Shown here: positions 17,029 to 25,745 of the stretch, piece after piece
How positions within the stretch are numbered: the stretch's first letter is position 1
Layout: the number at the start of each line of letters is the position of its first letter
Translations under genes and position numbers: made by a program
The notes under the pieces: model-generated
The model's database searches: none
Told to the model about the DNA's origin: nothing
The model's input: the letters and a program-made list of their open reading frames with translations, nothing else
Origin: Qipengyuania pacifica
GTDB lineage: Bacteria; Pseudomonadota; Alphaproteobacteria; Sphingomonadales; Sphingomonadaceae
Assembly: GCF_019857205.1 (NCBI RefSeq)
Contig: NZ_JAHWXO010000003.1
Location: forward strand, 310,001-374,000
Direction: 5' to 3'
DNA length: 64,000 nucleotides

Positions 17029-17477
17029 CGTCCGGCATCCTTGGCCACAGCATCCAGCACGCCGTTGACGAACTTCGCCTCGCGGTCGTCGAAGAAGGCT
17101 TTGGCGACATCGACATATTCACTGATCGCGCTGGCCTTGGGCACATCGGGCCGGGCGATCAGTTCGTAGGTTCCGGCACGCAAAATCTGCAGCATCGTCT
17201 TGTCGAGCCTTGCCAGCGTCCACCCTTCGGCCAGCCGCGCGGTCAATTTGCCGTCGATCTCTTCGCGCCGGGCCTCGACCCCGCCGACGATGTCGTCGAA
17301 GAAGTCGACATCGGCTTCCGCATATTCCTCGTCCTCGATGACGCGGCCAAGGCGGTGCTGGTGAAATTCGTCAAGCAGCTTGGCAAGGCGCGTGCCTTCC
17401 ATCTGCTGCTGGTAGAGCGCCTGAACGGCGCCGAGGCGAGCGGCGCTGCGGGCCTGGGATCTGGAATTCTGGCTCAT
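17025..17477 (-). CDS. nusB: Transcription antitermination factor NusB
   Basis: The protein has 150 residues. NusB binds boxA RNA together with NusE (ribosomal protein S10) and supports antitermination on rRNA operons. The sequence shows the family pattern SARLGAVQALYQQQMEGTRL near the N-terminus, DDIVGGVEARREEIDGKL in the middle, and LDKTMLQILRAGTYELIARPDVPKASAISEYVDVAKAFFDDREAKFVNGVLDAVAKD at the end. Its ATG at 17477 overlaps the hisD stop as ATGA and its own TGA overlaps the thiL CTG. It is therefore in the middle of a tightly coupled hisG-hisD-nusB-thiL unit. Confidence 0.96.
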   Translation of the reverse strand: MSQNSRSQARSAARLGAVQALYQQQMEGTRLAKLLDEFHQHRLGRVIEDEEYAEADVDFFDDIVGGVEARREEIDGKLTARLAEGWTLARLDKTMLQILRAGTYELIARPDVPKASAISEYVDVAKAFFDDREAKFVNGVLDAVAKDAGR

Positions 17478-18763
17478 TTCAGTCTCGTCGAAATCGATAG
17501 GGCGTGCGCGGGGAGACCTTCTGCCTCCGCCAGTTTCACCGCGGCCGGGCCGATGGCCGCAAGGGCAGCTTCGGAGGCGTCGATAAAACTGGTGCGCTTC
17601 ATGAAATCAAGCACCGACAATCCGCTTGCAAAGCGGGCGCGGCGCCCAGTGGGAAGGACGTGGTTGGGCCCGGCAATATAATCGCCCACTGCCTCGGGCG
17701 TGTGTCGGCCCAAAAACACGCTGCCTGCATGGCGCATGGCGTCGAACAGTGATTGCGGTTCGTCGACCATAAGTTCGACATGTTCGGCAGCGAGGCGATC
17801 GGACAGGGCAGGGGCTTCGTCGAGGCTATCGACCAGTACGATCAAGCCATGGGTGTCCCAGCTTGCCTTCGCGGTCTTCGCCGTTGGCAATTTCATCAGG
17901 GTGATGTCGACCGCATCCTCGACCTGACGGGCAAGGTTTTCGCTGTCGGTAATCAGGATCGATTGGCTCGTCGGGTCATGCTCCGCCTGACTCAACAGAT
18001 CGGCGGCGATCCAGTCAGGGTTGTTGTTGCCATCCGCGATCACGAGAATTTCGCTCGGCCCTGCCACCATGTCGATGCCGACCACGCCATAAAGCTGGCG
18101 CTTGGCTTCCGCGACCCAGGCGTTGCCCGGTCCGGCGATAACATCGACCTTGCCGATCCGTTTCGTACCGTAGGCGAGTGCGGCCACGGCCTGTGCCCCG
18201 CCGACGCGCCAGATTTCGTCGACCCCGGCGATATGGGCAGCAGCCAGAACCAGCGGATTGACCTCGCCTTTCGGCGTGGGTGTGGTGACGACGAGACGCT
18301 CCACCCCGGCAACCCTTGCAGGGATCGCGTTCATCAGAAGGGAAGATGGATAGGCTGCGCGGCCCCCGGGAACATACAGCCCGGCGGCATCAACCGGCCG
18401 CCAACGCGCGCCCAGGCGCATGCCGATATCATCGGTGTAGTCGCGGTCAGAAGGTAGCTGGCCTTCGTGATAGGCGCGGATGCGCGATGCGGCCAGTTCG
18501 AGCGCATCGCGCAGATCGGCGTCGAGCGCTTCGTAGGCAGCGCTGCAGTCCTCCAGCGGGATTTGCCAGTCGCTATCCCGTGTCAGGTGATGCCCGTCGA
18601 AGCGGGTCGTGTATTCGACCAGCGCACCATCGCCGCGTTCGCGCACTTCGTTGATCATCGTTGCGACATCACGCCCGACCTGGGCGTCGCTTTCGCGCCT
18701 GTCTCGCACGACGCGATCGAATTTCCTGGGAAAATCGGCGTCGCTGGTGCGCAGAAACTGCAT
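17474..18763 (-). CDS. hisD: Histidinol dehydrogenase
   Basis: The protein has 429 residues. The enzyme catalyses the last two steps of histidine biosynthesis, oxidising L-histidinol through the aldehyde to L-histidine with two NAD+ and a zinc ion. Signatures: GLYVPGGRAAYPSSLLMNAIPA near 125, VDEIWRVGGAQAVAALAYGT near 180, VDVIAGPGNAWVAEAKRQLYG near 205, DMVAGPSEILVIADG near 230, LLSQAEHDPTSQS near 255 (zinc-ligand Gln and His), and AEHVELMVDEP with VGDYIAGPNHVLPT near 320-370. The ATG overlaps the hisG stop by one base, and the gene is followed without gap by nusB. Confidence 0.97.
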   Translation of the reverse strand: MQFLRTSDADFPRKFDRVVRDRRESDAQVGRDVATMINEVRERGDGALVEYTTRFDGHHLTRDSDWQIPLEDCSAAYEALDADLRDALELAASRIRAYHEGQLPSDRDYTDDIGMRLGARWRPVDAAGLYVPGGRAAYPSSLLMNAIPARVAGVERLVVTTPTPKGEVNPLVLAAAHIAGVDEIWRVGGAQAVAALAYGTKRIGKVDVIAGPGNAWVAEAKRQLYGVVGIDMVAGPSEILVIADGNNNPDWIAADLLSQAEHDPTSQSILITDSENLARQVEDAVDITLMKLPTAKTAKASWDTHGLIVLVDSLDEAPALSDRLAAEHVELMVDEPQSLFDAMRHAGSVFLGRHTPEAVGDYIAGPNHVLPTGRRARFASGLSVLDFMKRTSFIDASEAALAAIGPAAVKLAEAEGLPAHALSISTRLK

Positions 18764-19419
18764 CAGGCGGCCTCGCGCCGGGCAGCGTCGGCGCGGAATT
18801 CCTCGACCAGCGCAGCGACGCGCGGATCGGTCTTCAAGGCGGCGCGGTTGACGATAAGCCGGGCGGAGATGTCCAGAATGCGGCTGGTTTCAACCAGGCC
18901 GTTTTCGCGCAGTGTGGTCCCGGTGGAAACGAGGTCGACGATCCGCCCTGCCAGCCCCAGTGCAGGTGCGATTTCCATCGCTCCATTCAGCTTGACGCAT
19001 TCGGCCTGGATACCCTGCCGCTCGAAATGGCGGCGTGTCAGGTTTGGGTATTTGGTCGCGACACGCAGGTGGCTGGCCCCGTCGACACTGGCTGCGCCTT
19101 CCTTCGGCTCGGCAACCGACAGCCGGCAATGTCCGAAATCGAGATCGACCGGCGCATAAAGATCGGCATAATCGAACTCCTCGATCACGTCCGATCCGAC
19201 GATGCCCATCTGCGCAGCGCCATGCGCGACGAAAGTCGCCACGTCGAATGCGCGCACGCGGATCAGCCGCATATCGTCGCGCGTCGTCGCGAAGGTCAGC
19301 GAGCGGTTGGCCTTGTCGTGAAAGGCATCTTCGGGCACCACGCCGGCACGCGCCATGACAGGCAGGGCCTCGTCGAGGATCCGCCCCTTGGGAACGGCGA
19401 AGGTCAGGCTGTCGTTCAT
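18763..19419 (-). CDS. hisG: ATP phosphoribosyltransferase, short (HisG-S) form
   Basis: The protein has 218 residues. HisG condenses ATP with PRPP in the first committed step of histidine biosynthesis. The ATG at 19419 begins the typical N-terminus [18 protein letters not shown]. The PRPP-binding segment [16 protein letters not shown] and [20 protein letters not shown] regions are present ([15 protein letters not shown]). The regulatory C-terminal ACT-like domain of the long form is absent, so this is the short class that needs HisZ as a regulatory subunit. No hisZ is seen in this window. Only 36 bases separate it from the divergent DUF2332 gene, so its promoter must be compact or lie partly inside that gene. 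Confidence 0.95.
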   Translation of the reverse strand: MNDSLTFAVPKGRILDEALPVMARAGVVPEDAFHDKANRSLTFATTRDDMRLIRVRAFDVATFVAHGAAQMGIVGSDVIEEFDYADLYAPVDLDFGHCRLSVAEPKEGAASVDGASHLRVATKYPNLTRRHFERQGIQAECVKLNGAMEIAPALGLAGRIVDLVSTGTTLRENGLVETSRILDISARLIVNRAALKTDPRVAALVEEFRADAARREAA

Positions 19420-19455
19420 GGGCTGCGCAAATAGGCAGCAGGAGGCCAAAGGGCA

Positions 19456-20547
19456 ATGACGATCGACAAAGCGGAATATGTCGTGAGCGATCCCAAAGCT
19501 ACGGGCCCGGATGCGGTTGCGCGGGCGTTCGAAAACCAAGTTGCATATTGCCGGTCCAGCAACGCTGCCATCACGGCTACGGTATGTCAGGCCTTGCGTG
19601 ACTTGATCGACACCGAACGCGGCGGTGCGGTAATGCGCAGAGTGCGGCGATGGGCGGGTCCGGCGCTGGCCGATGCCCTGCCACTGAGATTGGCTGGGGG
19701 GTTGCACGCGCTTCATCTGAGCGGCGAGGAACCGCGTCTTGCGCCGATATACGAAGGGCTGGGGCCGAATAATGCGGCAGAATTGATCGCCGATGCCATA
19801 GAGCGGCACGAACCATATTTGATGCCGTGGCTCGATGGGCCCCCGCAGACCAATGAGGCGGGCCGGTCTGCCGGATATGCGGCGGCATTTCTATGGTTGG
19901 TCGATCAAGGGCTTCCGGGCGAGTTCGACCTACTTGAAATTGGGTCGAGCGCGGGCATAAATCTGATGATGCGCCGTTATCGCTACGATCTGTGCGGAGT
20001 GGCGGTAGGACCGAAGTCTTCGCGCATTCACCTGACGCCGGAGTGGCGCGGCGACCCTCCGCCGGATCGGGATTTCGATATCATCGCCGCCGAAGGTTGC
20101 GATGTTGCACCGGTCGATCTGACCGATGAGAAGCAGGCGCTGCGCCTCAAGGCGTTCATCTGGCCCGAATTCACCGAACGGTTCGCCCGGATGGACGCTG
20201 CAATCGCGGCGGCTAATACCTTCCCGCCCGAGGTGGCACGAATGCGCGCAGCGGATTTCCTGCGCGATCGCCTTGCCCGGCCCCAGCAGGAGGGTACGAC
20301 CCGCGTCCTGATGCATTCGGTGGTCTGGCAGTATATCCCGCAAGAAGAGCGGGAAGGGATCGTGGAGATGATGGAACAGTCCGGCCAAGAGGCGAGTAAG
20401 GACAAGCCACTTGCCTGGATCAGCCTGGAAGCCAATCGCGATACGCACCGCCATGAACTGACCGTGCGATATTGGCCCGGCGGGCAGGCGTGGCAGAAGC
20501 TCGCCACGGCCCACCCCCATGGATCGTGGATTGAGTGGGAGGGCTGA
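19456..20547 (+). CDS. DUF2332 family protein
   Basis: The protein has 363 residues and no assigned reaction. Family features are [21 protein letters not shown] near 75, [20 protein letters not shown] near 130, [22 protein letters not shown] near 160, and [21 protein letters not shown] ([15 protein letters not shown]) near 285. The [10 protein letters not shown] stretch resembles a nucleotide- or SAM-binding motif I of methyltransferase folds, which hints at, but does not prove, an SAM-dependent fold. It stands alone on the plus strand between divergent hisG and the convergent alpha/beta hydrolase, only three bases from the latter's stop codon. Function unknown. Confidence 0.88.
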   Translation: MTIDKAEYVVSDPKATGPDAVARAFENQVAYCRSSNAAITATVCQALRDLIDTERGGAVMRRVRRWAGPALADALPLRLAGGLHALHLSGEEPRLAPIYEGLGPNNAAELIADAIERHEPYLMPWLDGPPQTNEAGRSAGYAAAFLWLVDQGLPGEFDLLEIGSSAGINLMMRRYRYDLCGVAVGPKSSRIHLTPEWRGDPPPDRDFDIIAAEGCDVAPVDLTDEKQALRLKAFIWPEFTERFARMDAAIAAANTFPPEVARMRAADFLRDRLARPQQEGTTRVLMHSVVWQYIPQEEREGIVEMMEQSGQEASKDKPLAWISLEANRDTHRHELTVRYWPGGQAWQKLATAHPHGSWIEWEG

Positions 20548-20550
20548 CCA

Positions 20551-21453
20551 CTAAGCCGTACGCTCGAGAAACGTCTCCATCGCCTCGTTGACGGCGAGCG
20601 GCGCTTCCCAAGGTACGAAGTGGCCGCAGTTGGGCACCTCGACCAGCGTGAAATCTTCAATGCACTCGCGCATACCTGCCGTATTTTCGGGCGGCAGGGC
20701 CAGATCGTCCTGCGCCCAGATCACCAGGGCCGGCAGGCGCAGCTTGGGCAGGGCGGGGGCGGTCCAGCCTTCGGGCAATCCGAACGGCGCATCCATCGGG
20801 GGCACGTCGATCGGGCTGGCGCGATACCAGTTGAGCATGGCGAAGGCGGCATCACGGTCCTGCCAGTCTTCCAGCAGCATGGCACGTTCTTCCGGCTCCA
20901 TCCGGTCGGGCGCATCCCATTTGATCTCCTGCATCAGGATCCCGCCAAGCCCGTGTTCGCGCACCAGCGCGTCGTTCTCGGGATCGCGAAATCCACGCAT
21001 GTACTGGCTGGCTTCGCGCTGAACCTTGCTGGTGTAGAGCAGCTTCTGGAAGACCTGCGGATGCGGTGCATTGGCGATTACCGCGCGGGTCACGCGGCCC
21101 GTATCCTGGCCGGCCAGTGCTACACCCCATGCGATCGCGCCGCCCCAGTCATGCCCGACGATGGTGAAGTCCTCAACGCCCAGCGCAGCGGCCAGCAGGA
21201 AGATGTCGCCTACCAGCTTGTCGGGCGTGTAGTCAGCCACCGCGGGCGGCTTTGACGATCCGCGATAGCCGCGCTGGTCCGGCGCGATGCAGCGGAAGCG
21301 GTCGGAAAAATGCGCGATCTGATGGCGCCAGGTGCGGTGGCTCTCGGGAAAGCCGTGCAGGAAGATCAGCACCGGTGCGTCGCGAGGCCCTTCATCGACC
21401 ACATCGAGTTCGATCCCATTGCCCAGCGCAATCCGCTTCTGTTCCAGCACCAT
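20551..21453 (-). CDS. Alpha/beta hydrolase, epoxide hydrolase/haloalkane dehalogenase-like
   Basis: The protein has 300 residues. The ATG at 21453 is chosen over an in-frame GTG at 21459 because GGAGG sits about seven bases before the ATG and directly against the GTG. Family features: LIFLHGFPESHRTWRHQI near 28-45 (oxyanion HGFPE), IAPDQRGYRGSSKP near 60, FTIVGHDWGGAIAWG near 100 with Asp as nucleophile (GHDWGG), a cap region, LPALVIWAQDDLALPPEN near 235 with the acid, and NCGHFVPWEAP near 275 with the histidine. An Asp nucleophile points to epoxide hydrolase or dehalogenase chemistry rather than esterase. It is the last gene of the bolA-GST-pirin-SDR run. Confidence 0.88.
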   Translation of the reverse strand: MVLEQKRIALGNGIELDVVDEGPRDAPVLIFLHGFPESHRTWRHQIAHFSDRFRCIAPDQRGYRGSSKPPAVADYTPDKLVGDIFLLAAALGVEDFTIVGHDWGGAIAWGVALAGQDTGRVTRAVIANAPHPQVFQKLLYTSKVQREASQYMRGFRDPENDALVREHGLGGILMQEIKWDAPDRMEPEERAMLLEDWQDRDAAFAMLNWYRASPIDVPPMDAPFGLPEGWTAPALPKLRLPALVIWAQDDLALPPENTAGMRECIEDFTLVEVPNCGHFVPWEAPLAVNEAMETFLERTA

Positions 21454-21455
21454 GG

Positions 21456-22268
21456 TCACTCCTCCGCTTTCATTTTCTCCATGTAACCGGCGGCAACCAT
21501 GCCCGCGACCTGATCGAGCAACTGGTCGGGCGTGCGGCGCAATTCGCCCATCGCTTCTTCCATGCCTTCCGCCACGATGATTTCTCGCTGGTTCGCCTCG
21601 ACCGCGCTGACGATGCGACTGGCCGCTTCGGCCGGATCGATGCCGTTATCGATCACCTTGTCGCTGCGCCCGCGCTTGCTGCCATCCGCGGTCAGCGCAT
21701 TGCGGCTCACGTCGGTGGCGACGGAACCCGGGCAGACCACGTGGACCGAGATGCCCGATTGCGACAGTTCGGCGCGCAGCGCATCGGCATAGCCGACCAG
21801 CCCGAACTTTGCCGCGCAATAGGCGGTACGCATGGGCACGCCGACCTTGCCCGCAATGGAACTGATGAACAGCAGGTGCCCGCTGCCACGCGCAGTAACA
21901 TGCGGCAGCAGCGCCTGTGTCGCCGCAATCTGCGCGGTCAGGTCGATATCGATGATCTCGCGATAGACGCTCATGTCCGTGTCGACGGCTGCACTGCGCT
22001 GCGACACGCCGGCATTGGCCACGAAAATGTCCACGCCCTTCCAGGCGATTGCCTGCTCGGTCGCGGCCTGCATCGCCGTATCGTCGCGCACGTCGAAAGG
22101 CAGGACCAGGGATTCGTTCGGCAGCGTGCCTGCGACATCGGCCAGTCTCGCTTCGTCCCGGCCCGACAGGATGATATTGGCGCCCCGGCTTGCCCATTCA
22201 CTTGCCAGCGCTGCACCGATGCCGCTGCTGGCGCCCGTAATCCAGGCGGTCTTGCCTTCGAAGCTCAT
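21456..22268 (-). CDS. Short-chain dehydrogenase/reductase
   Basis: The classical SDR has 270 residues. The cofactor site is AWITGASSGIGAALASEWASRG near the N-terminus. An LSGRDEARL segment suggests NADP preference because of the Arg after the second strand. NAG occurs near 85, the catalytic serine is in GHLLFISSIAGKVG, and the tyrosine and lysine are in YCAAKFGLVGYADALR. The C-terminal tail is VSAVEANQREIIVAEGMEEAMGELRR. Two adjacent ATGs exist (22271 and 22268); the second has better spacing from the GGGGG Shine-Dalgarno. It starts ten bases after the pirin stop and its TGA lies just before the hydrolase ATG, so it belongs to the same transcript. Substrate unknown. Confidence 0.9.
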   Translation of the reverse strand: MSFEGKTAWITGASSGIGAALASEWASRGANIILSGRDEARLADVAGTLPNESLVLPFDVRDDTAMQAATEQAIAWKGVDIFVANAGVSQRSAAVDTDMSVYREIIDIDLTAQIAATQALLPHVTARGSGHLLFISSIAGKVGVPMRTAYCAAKFGLVGYADALRAELSQSGISVHVVCPGSVATDVSRNALTADGSKRGRSDKVIDNGIDPAEAASRIVSAVEANQREIIVAEGMEEAMGELRRTPDQLLDQVAGMVAAGYMEKMKAEE

Positions 22269-22278
22269 CATATCCCCC

Positions 22279-23169
22279 TTATGGATAGGTCACCGTCTTG
22301 GGCGCGCCGTCAGGCAAGGGAATGAATTCCCCGTCTTCGCCCGGCACCGTGCCGAAACGCCCTTCGCGCCAGTCGTCCTTGGCCTGGTTGATGCGTTCGC
22401 GGCTTGAACTGACGAAGTTCCACCAGGCGTGGCGCTTGGTGGTGAACGCCTCGCCGCCCATCAGCATGACGCGCGCGCCGCTCCTGCTCTCCAGAGTCAT
22501 TTCGCGGCCCGGCTGCAACACGGCAAGCTGGTATAACGTCAGCGCGTGCCCATCGACCGACGCCTCGCCGCCCACCAGCATCACCGCGCGTTCGTCGGCA
22601 TCTTCCTCCAGCGGGATCATGCCGCCCGGCTCCAGCATGATTTCGGCGTAGATCGTGTCGGCATGCGTCGTGGTCGGCGCACGTTCGCCCCACAATTCTC
22701 CCATGATGACGATGGCCTTGGCATGTCCGTCCTCGATTACCGGCAGATCGGTCACCGCTTCGAAAGCCGGATCGATTTCCTCGCGCCCGTCCGGCAGGGC
22801 GAGCCATGTCTGCATGCCATAAAGCCTGGGGCCGGCCTTGCGCTCCGCTTCGGGAGAACGTTCGGAATGAACGATGCCCTTGCCGGCCGTCATCAGATTG
22901 ACCTGACCCGGGCGGATCGTGGCAAAGCTGCCGATGCTGTCACGGTGGTCAATGGCGCCTTCAAACAGCCAGGTCACCGTGGCGAGATTGATATGCGGGT
23001 GGGGCCGGACATCCATTCCCGAACCCAGATCGAGCTGCGCCGGGCCGAACTGGTCGACGAAGATGAACGGACCCACCATGCTGCGGGATTTGGCCGGCAA
23101 GACCCGTCGAACTTCGAACTGGCCCAGATCGTGAGTGGTCGGGGTTAGGGTCTGCTCGAAATTGCTCAT
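22279..23169 (-). CDS. Pirin family protein
   Basis: The protein has 296 residues and is a two-cupin protein. The ATG at 23169 overlaps the GST stop as ATGA; earlier in-frame starts are inside the GST gene. Pirin signatures are FEVRRVLPAKSRSMVGPFIFVDQFGPA near 20-45, DVRPHPHINLATVTWLFEGAIDHRDS near 60-85 (metal histidines of the first cupin), LMTAGKGIVHSERSPE near 105, and in the second half MLVGGEASVDGHALTLYQLAVLQPG. Bacterial pirins bind Fe or other metals; some have quercetinase activity and others regulate redox metabolism. Which applies here is unknown. The grouping with GST and BolA points to redox or iron-sulfur stress. Confidence 0.92.
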   Translation of the reverse strand: MSNFEQTLTPTTHDLGQFEVRRVLPAKSRSMVGPFIFVDQFGPAQLDLGSGMDVRPHPHINLATVTWLFEGAIDHRDSIGSFATIRPGQVNLMTAGKGIVHSERSPEAERKAGPRLYGMQTWLALPDGREEIDPAFEAVTDLPVIEDGHAKAIVIMGELWGERAPTTTHADTIYAEIMLEPGGMIPLEEDADERAVMLVGGEASVDGHALTLYQLAVLQPGREMTLESRSGARVMLMGGEAFTTKRHAWWNFVSSSRERINQAKDDWREGRFGTVPGEDGEFIPLPDGAPKTVTYP

Positions 23170-23897
23170 GCCGGGTCGAGGTCCTCGTAATGACGGAAGA
23201 TACCGTCTTCGTTGAAAGCGATACGCCGATCGCTTGCCAGATAAGCTGCAATCCCTTCGATAGTCGAGACTGCATTGCTGCAGGCTATCAGACAGGGGTA
23301 GTCGCTCTCCACCGCAGCCATCCGATTGGGGAACGCATAACGCAGCCCTGCGACCAGCTGAAATAACGATGTGTCGACATGCGACCACTTCGTGCCGGCA
23401 ACGAACGGACCGTCGCAAATGCCGAGGGCGGTCTCGAAATGATCGAAGAATTTGGGAATGCGCTCCTCACGAAATGCCTCGGCAGCCTTGATCGCCGCAT
23501 CCTTCTGATCGTCGAAATACAGGCCGCCTGCAATCGGATGGTGCACATTGTGCACCTCGGCCACCATGTCGGAAATGGTCAGCTGCAGCTGGATCAGATG
23601 AAGGTCCTTCGCCCCGTCGCCAGTGCCCAGATGGTGGCGATCGGTCAGCCAGGTGACGATATGGGCGACCTGCGCGATCGCAAACCCGCTCTCCCGTTCG
23701 ACCAGATAGGGCGGCGCATAAGGTGCAAATTCATCTGACTTGCTGCGTCGTTCCATATCGTCGACCAGAGCTTCGACGCCATCGTTTCGTGCGCGGTCGC
23801 GATAGGTAATACCCGCCGCTTCCATCAACAGGCGAACGAATTCTCCGCGGCCCTGGATAGAGGGCCAGTACCACAGATCGTATTCGGGCCCGCTCAC
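23166..23897 (-). CDS. Glutathione S-transferase family protein
   Basis: The protein has 243 residues. The start is GTG 23897, overlapping the bolA stop as GTGA. The N-terminal thioredoxin-like half begins YDLWYWPSIQGRGEFVRLLMEAAGITYRD, with a Tyr/Ser pair in the usual glutathione-activating region, followed by a partner-strand segment PYLVERESGFAIAQVAHIVTWL. The helical C-terminal half contains FVAGTKWSHVDTSLFQLVAGLRYAFP, matching GST_C. It looks most like sigma/mu-type bacterial GSTs. Role inferred: glutathione conjugation or thiol redox reactions in the cytoplasm, together with the downstream pirin. It sits inside a run of genes with no spacing at all. Confidence 0.88.
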   Translation of the reverse strand: MSGPEYDLWYWPSIQGRGEFVRLLMEAAGITYRDRARNDGVEALVDDMERRSKSDEFAPYAPPYLVERESGFAIAQVAHIVTWLTDRHHLGTGDGAKDLHLIQLQLTISDMVAEVHNVHHPIAGGLYFDDQKDAAIKAAEAFREERIPKFFDHFETALGICDGPFVAGTKWSHVDTSLFQLVAGLRYAFPNRMAAVESDYPCLIACSNAVSTIEGIAAYLASDRRIAFNEDGIFRHYEDLDPA

Positions 23898-24166
23898 GTT
23901 ACCGGGGCCGACGCCTGAATGGCGAGGGCATGGACACGTTCACCGGGAATGTCGCCCAGCGCGCGGTTGACCATGCGCTGGCGTTCGAGGCGGGACTTGT
24001 CGGCGAAGGCGGGCGCTTCGATGACCACGGTAAAATGCGATTCGCCGCTACCATCGTCTCCGGCATGGCCGGAATGCTTTGCGCTGTCGTTGATTACCTC
24101 AAGCCGCGTGGGGCTGAAGGCTTCTTTCAGAAGGTCTTCCATTTCCTGCTGGACTGATCCTGCCAC
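23894..24166 (-). CDS. bolA: BolA family protein
   Basis: The protein has 90 residues. BolA proteins act with monothiol glutaredoxins in iron-sulfur cluster handling and also influence morphology and stress genes. The conserved pattern is present: LEVINDSAKHSGHAGDDGSGESHFTVVIEAPAFADKSRLERQRMVNRALGDIPG, including the H of SAKHSGH and the HFTVVI beta strand, with ERVHALAIQASAP at the end. The start is GTG 24166 with GGAG ten bases upstream; an internal ATG would remove the first helix. It is divergent from the J-domain gene and heads the bolA-GST-pirin-SDR-hydrolase run. Confidence 0.92.
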   Translation of the reverse strand: MAGSVQQEMEDLLKEAFSPTRLEVINDSAKHSGHAGDDGSGESHFTVVIEAPAFADKSRLERQRMVNRALGDIPGERVHALAIQASAPVT

Positions 24167-24226
24167 GGGTTCGAATCTCCTTTTCGGGGGTTTCCTTAGC
24201 GCACTTCGCTCCCCATCCTAGAACGA

Positions 24227-24820
24227 ATGCGCCAGACAAAGTTTCACGGACGATACGAAGACACCGGGCGGGTATGCGCCCATCCATCCTGCGAAGAACC
24301 GGGCGAATTCCGCGCTCCGGGCGGCGGAGGGCATGGTTTCGACGGACCGGGTGAATGGCGCTGGCTGTGCCTTGAGCATGTGCGCGAGTTCAATGCGGGC
24401 TACGATTGGTTCGAAGGGATGAGCGCCGAGGAAATCTACAACGCGCAGGCCCCAGGGGCGGGCTGGCGGACCGAAAGTCCCAGTTTTCGTCCAACTGCGG
24501 GCGTCGATGGGATGCCGCGCTGGTCCGATTTCGACGATCCGCTGGAAGCCATCTCCGCGCGCGCTGCTGGCATCAAGAGCCGTGCCCGGCGCGAGGCGGA
24601 AATGGCGATGGACGGCCGCTTCAGTCGCGAAGAGGCAGAAGCGCTGGAAACGATGGGTCTGGGCCTGAACACGGATCGGCGGCGTCTGCGCCGTCGGTAT
24701 TCGGAACTGGTGCGCCGCTATCACCCGGACCGCAATGGCGGGGATCGGCAATACGAAAGCCGGCTTGGCCGCGTGGTGGAAGCGTACCAACTGCTGCGCA
24801 AGTCGCGCGCTATCGCATAG
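24227..24820 (+). CDS. J-domain protein (C-terminal DnaJ domain)
   Basis: The protein has 197 residues. The N-terminal half contains paired cysteines and histidines (RVCAHPSCEEPGEFRAPG and WLCLEHVREFNAGYDWFEGMS), a small possible metal-binding module. The last 60 residues form a J domain: TMGLGLNTDRRRLRRRYSELVRRYHPDRNGGDRQYESRLGRVVEAYQLLRK, with the invariant HPD intact. J domains stimulate the ATPase of DnaK-type Hsp70s. A C-terminal J domain with this N-terminal module, divergent from bolA, is an arrangement I recognise from other alphaproteobacteria. Client unknown. The stop is 12 bases from the convergent rsmA stop. Confidence 0.88.
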   Translation: MRQTKFHGRYEDTGRVCAHPSCEEPGEFRAPGGGGHGFDGPGEWRWLCLEHVREFNAGYDWFEGMSAEEIYNAQAPGAGWRTESPSFRPTAGVDGMPRWSDFDDPLEAISARAAGIKSRARREAEMAMDGRFSREEAEALETMGLGLNTDRRRLRRRYSELVRRYHPDRNGGDRQYESRLGRVVEAYQLLRKSRAIA

Positions 24821-24832
24821 GTTGCAGGTCTC

Positions 24833-25657
24833 TCAGCGCCCCAGCGACCGGGCGAGTTCCACGAATTCCGCAACCGTTACCGTCTCTGCTCTGCGCTGCG
24901 GATCGATGCCCAGTTTTTCCAGCGCCTCGACCGCGCCCGGTACGCCTTTCAAACTCTGACGCAGCATTTTGCGGCGCTGGCCGAACGCGGCTTCGGTCAG
25001 GCGCTCCAGCATGCGCGCGCTTACCTCTTCGGGCATGGTGCCGGGTTCGACATGCACGATCGCGCTCATCACCTTCGGCGGCGGGGTAAAGGCGCTGCGA
25101 TGAACCTTCATCGCCAGCTTCGCCGTACTGCGCCACTGGGCCAGCACGGCAAGGCGGCCGTAGGCAGAACCGCCTGGCTGGGCCACAATCCGCTGGGCGA
25201 CCTCCTGCTGGAACATCAGTGTGAGGCTGGTCCACAGCGGTGGCCATTGCTCCCCGCCCAGCCAGCGTACGAACAGCGCGGTGCCCACATTGTAAGGCAG
25301 GTTCGACAGGACGGCGAAAGGCTCGCCTCCCATCAACTCCGCATGATCCAGCTTCAGCGCATCGCCTTCGATCACACGCAGCTGTCCCGGAAACGCCTCG
25401 CCCAGTTCGGCAAGCGCGGGCAGGCAACGACGATCCATCTCGATCGCCGTGACGCGCGCGCCGGCACGCAGCAAGGCGCGGGTCAGCCCTCCGGGGCCCG
25501 GCCCGACTTCCAGCACCTGCTTGCCTGAAAGATCGCCGGGAACGGCTGCGATCCGGTCGAGCAGATGCTCGTCGAAGAGGAAATTCTGCCCCAAGGCCTT
25601 GGACGCAGAAAGTCCGTGGCGGGCGATCACCTCGCGAAGGGGGGGGAGAGCGGTCAT
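24833..25657 (-). CDS. rsmA: 16S rRNA dimethyladenosine transferase
   Basis: The protein (RsmA/KsgA) has 274 residues. The enzyme dimethylates two adjacent adenines in helix 45 of 16S rRNA using SAM and acts as a late checkpoint in 30S assembly. Motifs: [16 protein letters not shown] near 22-37, [16 protein letters not shown] near 50-65 (SAM motif I), [14 protein letters not shown] near 72, [10 protein letters not shown] near 100, and the NLPY catalytic motif in [19 protein letters not shown] near 120. Length is standard. It is the last gene of the lptD-surA-pdxA-rsmA cluster, 74 bases behind pdxA. Confidence 0.97.
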   Translation of the reverse strand: MTALPPLREVIARHGLSASKALGQNFLFDEHLLDRIAAVPGDLSGKQVLEVGPGPGGLTRALLRAGARVTAIEMDRRCLPALAELGEAFPGQLRVIEGDALKLDHAELMGGEPFAVLSNLPYNVGTALFVRWLGGEQWPPLWTSLTLMFQQEVAQRIVAQPGGSAYGRLAVLAQWRSTAKLAMKVHRSAFTPPPKVMSAIVHVEPGTMPEEVSARMLERLTEAAFGQRRKMLRQSLKGVPGAVEALEKLGIDPQRRAETVTVAEFVELARSLGR

Positions 25658-25722
25658 GCGCTAAATCCGCTCTGCTGAGCTCGTGGAAGCATAGTCGCGA
25701 CGCTTGCCCCATCCCGCCGCCT

Positions 25723-25745
25723 TCGACAAGCTCAGCCTGCGAGCG
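25723..25745. repeat. Single copy of a REP-like GAGCTTGTCGAAGG motif at the pdxA stop
   Basis: The plus strand reads CCTTCGACAAGCTCAG here, overlapping the pdxA TGA. This core resembles short dispersed repeats that I have seen in sphingomonad genomes. Only this one copy occurs in the window; a weaker look-alike (GAGCTTGTTGAAGGC) lies inside the ada gene near 57456. Its identity as a genuine repeat family needs a genome-wide count. Confidence 0.3.
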
